A stretch of DNA of 7,592 bases from Bacteroidales bacterium (GTDB lineage: Bacteria > Bacteroidota > Bacteroidia > Bacteroidales > Paludibacteraceae). The position numbers and the translations under genes were made by a program. Within the stretch, counting starts at the first letter, position 1; every line of letters starts with the position of its first letter. The stretch is from contig JAGHSG010000122.1 of assembly GCA_018066005.1 (NCBI GenBank), positions 1 to 7,592 of the forward strand. The letters are read 5' to 3'. Positions 5,984 through 7,592 of this stretch are shown piece after piece. Under the pieces are notes generated by a model that had not been told where the DNA came from, did not search any database, and saw only the letters and a program-made list of their open reading frames with translations.

Positions 5984-7231
5984 TTAGAAACCAAGCATGT
6001 TGATCAGTTTACCATTGTTGTTGATATACATGTGACCGTTAACCATTACGCGACGGATAGCGGGAGCAATAGTAACGTTCTCCAGAGCGGTAGGAACGAC
6101 ACCTAAACCAAGAACTACAGTCTCGTCGTCAACAACTTTCAGATATACATCAACGAATGTAGGAGCAATAACTTCTTCACCAAGAACAAGTTCTTCAGGA
6201 GCGAACCAATCTTTCTTGATAGGATTCTCATCACTACCAACGTTGAAACCAGAACCGGTCCAGTTAGCATCTGCTAATTTGAAGAGACCTTCCTCAACCT
6301 TTACCAAGTTCTCAGTCCATTCCCATCCGCTTCCCTCGTGCTTAAGTTGCCAGTTCTCATACTCGGTGTATTTGTACTCAACAGGAGCAGCGCAAGCTTT
6401 CCACACTTTGTCACTGTAATTGAAAGTCGTATCAGCAGTAGCACCTAAAATCAAGTCAGCATCATTCAGTTTGTCATCATAACCGGTTGAACCAAGACGA
6501 ATCAAAAGAGCAGTTCCCTCAGGCATGTGCTTGAGGTCTAAATAGTAAAAGTCATTACCATCCTCATCTACATCTGCGGTCAGGAAGACACCAGCATCGC
6601 TCCAGTTATCAAACGAACCACGAACATTCACACTGTCAGCATAATCAAAGCCATCACCTTTTTGGTCAGCGCAGAACTCAGGCACATAGAAACGAACGGT
6701 ATAGTCATGATAAACAGCCGTGCAAGGATTGGCACCATTCTTTAAACCTGTAATCTCATAGATATATGCACCTTTCTCAGGCCAAGTTAAATCAGATTCA
6801 GCAGGGTTTTGACCACCAACCGTAATAGTTGCTTCTTTACCACCTTTATGAACCCAAGTGTCAGGTGTACCGGATTGATAATCCCAACTACCTTTTCCTT
6901 CTGCATCCAATACTAACGGCTTACCTTGGACAGTTTCAGATTGATCATTGAATTCAAAAACAAACCAACCTGCGTATTGACCATCCAAAACTTCAGGCTT
7001 AATGGCATTTTCATCGTTTACATTACTCCACCCATTGACTGTACCTGCCCAAATAGCATAGGGCTCATTAACACAGGTAAGATTCATGTCATACCAGATT
7101 GCAACAACATAATTGTTTACGCAATCAAAATTTTCTTGCAAGTATTGCTCTGTAACGATAGTCGTAGGAGCACCCGCAAATAGTACAGTGCTTGCTATAG
7201 CAGCAACTGCAGTTAAGAACATTTTTTTCAT
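5984..7231 (-). CDS. Secreted protein in SGBP/SusE position with T9SS-like tail
   Basis: Exported, acidic protein of 415 residues, probably a glycan-binding partner of the SusD upstream; no enzyme motif is visible. The leader MKKMFLTAVAAIASTVLFAGA has a charged start, a hydrophobic core and a likely signal peptidase I cut after LFA. The first cysteine is at 37, so there is no lipobox. Two regions resemble Ig-like carbohydrate-binding modules: YAIWAGTVNGWSN (58-70) and VNVRGSFDNWSD (201-212), each followed by beta-rich sequence. An aromatic-rich part follows (YENWQLKHEGSGWEW, 291-305). The end, PTALENV then VMVNGHMYINNNGKLINML, resembles the NG-x-IxxNGK-YN-xxG tails of Bacteroidales T9SS cargo, ending in LGF. 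An in-frame ATG at 7243 would add four residues; I chose 7231 because it gives the usual MKK leader. It is followed by its own terminator. The gene is certain; the binding role rests on context and weak motif likeness. Confidence 0.85.
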   Translation of the reverse strand: MKKMFLTAVAAIASTVLFAGAPTTIVTEQYLQENFDCVNNYVVAIWYDMNLTCVNEPYAIWAGTVNGWSNVNDENAIKPEVLDGQYAGWFVFEFNDQSETVQGKPLVLDAEGKGSWDYQSGTPDTWVHKGGKEATITVGGQNPAESDLTWPEKGAYIYEITGLKNGANPCTAVYHDYTVRFYVPEFCADQKGDGFDYADSVNVRGSFDNWSDAGVFLTADVDEDGNDFYYLDLKHMPEGTALLIRLGSTGYDDKLNDADLILGATADTTFNYSDKVWKACAAPVEYKYTEYENWQLKHEGSGWEWTENLVKVEEGLFKLADANWTGSGFNVGSDENPIKKDWFAPEELVLGEEVIAPTFVDVYLKVVDDETVVLGLGVVPTALENVTIAPAIRRVMVNGHMYINNNGKLINMLGF

Positions 7232-7269
7232 GTTTTTAATCATTTAATTTAGTTAATATTATCATTTAT

Positions 7270-7285
7270 GACGGAAACGTCCGTC
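7270..7285 (-). ncRNA. Hairpin between susD and the next gene
   Basis: The transcript can form GACGGA / UCCGUC around a CGUU loop, starting just after the double stop of the susD gene. No U-run follows on the coding strand, so it is not a standard terminator. It may stabilise or set the ends of the upstream message, giving different levels of the two proteins. That role is inference. Confidence 0.5.
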
Positions 7286-7290
7286 TTTTA

Positions 7291-7592
7291 TTACAATGGA
7301 TAGCCATCACCACCTTGGCTTGCAAAAATATTAGATTTATCTTCCATCACTTGTTTTTTGAAGTTAGGATTAGCGTTCTTATCCTTGGTCGGAACCGGGA
7401 ACCAATTAAGATAATCAGGAGTTCCAGCAGCAAATTTACCGCCATTGTTATCATAATTTTTACCACCACGACCTTCCCAGTAATATTGATTTTGGGCGGA
7501 ATCAGCACAATAAAAACGATTAAAACGTATTAAATCCGTCCGGCGGCGACCTTCAAACCATAATTCACGACTCCACTCATCTAGGATATACG
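7291..7592 (-). CDS. SusD/RagB family lipoprotein, C-terminal fragment
   Basis: Only the last 99 residues are in the window; the gene enters from the right edge in mid-codon. SusD proteins are outer-membrane lipoproteins that cap the SusC TonB-dependent transporter and bind incoming oligosaccharide. The fragment shows the family's C-terminal motifs: DEWSRELWFEGRRRTDLIRF (residues 4-23 of the fragment), then LNWFPVPTKDKNANPNFKKQ, where most members have YLFPIP and a similar NPN. Between them lies a Gly/Asn-rich stretch (GRGGKNYDNNGGKF). It ends in tandem stops, TAATAA. Its partner SusC is expected beyond the right edge. In this context it would take galactan oligosaccharides, which is inferred from the GH53 and GH2 genes downstream. 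Confidence 0.93.
   Translation of the reverse strand, partial: YILDEWSRELWFEGRRRTDLIRFNRFYCADSAQNQYYWEGRGGKNYDNNGGKFAAGTPDYLNWFPVPTKDKNANPNFKKQVMEDKSNIFASQGGDGYPL

Noticed and set aside
7270..7292. Plus-strand terminator (GACGGA stem followed by TTTTATT)
   Set aside because: It looks like one on the plus strand, but there is no plus-strand gene to end there; read as an intergenic hairpin of the minus transcript instead.
6926..7533. Plus-strand ORFs of 85 and 72 codons opposite the SGBP-position gene and susD
   Set aside because: Shadows of two minus-strand genes supported by a signal peptide and SusD motifs.

Overview
The window looks like a Bacteroidota (order Bacteroidales) chromosome segment. 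The evidence is a SusD-family C-terminus, a secreted glycan-binding-type protein directly behind it, a promoter of the Bacteroidetes type (TTTG, 20 nt, TAnnTTTG), no clear Shine-Dalgarno sites, and a C-terminal tail resembling those of type IX secretion (T9SS) cargo. All supported genes lie on the minus strand, so gene order is read from high to low coordinates. I cannot fix the genus; the T9SS-like tail fits families such as Paludibacteraceae, Prevotellaceae or Porphyromonadaceae better than gut Bacteroides proper.

Layout in transcription order: (1) the last 99 residues of a SusD/RagB glycan-binding lipoprotein enter from the right edge. (2) After a 59-nt gap with a small hairpin comes a secreted protein of about 415 aa, in the position usually held by a SusE/SGBP-type surface glycan-binding protein. 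It has a signal peptidase I type leader and a T9SS-like tail instead of a lipoprotein signal. (3) A 371-bp gap holds two short palindromes, an intrinsic terminator with a UUCG tetraloop, a region of short repeats with a doubtful 29-codon ORF, and the promoter of the next operon with a nested palindrome over its -33 element. (4) A compact four-gene operon follows: galK (galactokinase), galM (aldose 1-epimerase), a GH53 endo-beta-1,4-galactanase lipoprotein, and a GH2 beta-galactosidase that runs off the left edge near its C-terminus. Spacings are 16 nt, 1 nt and an ATGA overlap.

Together this reads as a polysaccharide utilization locus for beta-1,4-galactan, the side chain of pectic rhamnogalacturonan I / type I arabinogalactan. 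The GH53 lipoprotein would cut galactan, the SusC/D complex would import galacto-oligosaccharides, the GH2 enzyme would release galactose, GalM would convert beta- to alpha-galactose, and GalK would make galactose-1-phosphate. The same family set (GH2, GH53, SGBP, SusD, SusC) is known from the Bacteroides thetaiotaomicron galactan locus around BT4667-BT4673 (from memory). What differs here is that cytoplasmic Leloir genes sit inside the hydrolase operon and that the SGBP slot holds a protein that is not a lipoprotein. galT, galE, SusC, an inner-membrane sugar transporter and a regulator are not in the window.

I found no tRNA, rRNA, CRISPR array, insertion sequence or attachment site. I do not see a wholly new system; the most unusual points are the SGBP-position protein and the nested palindrome at the galK promoter.
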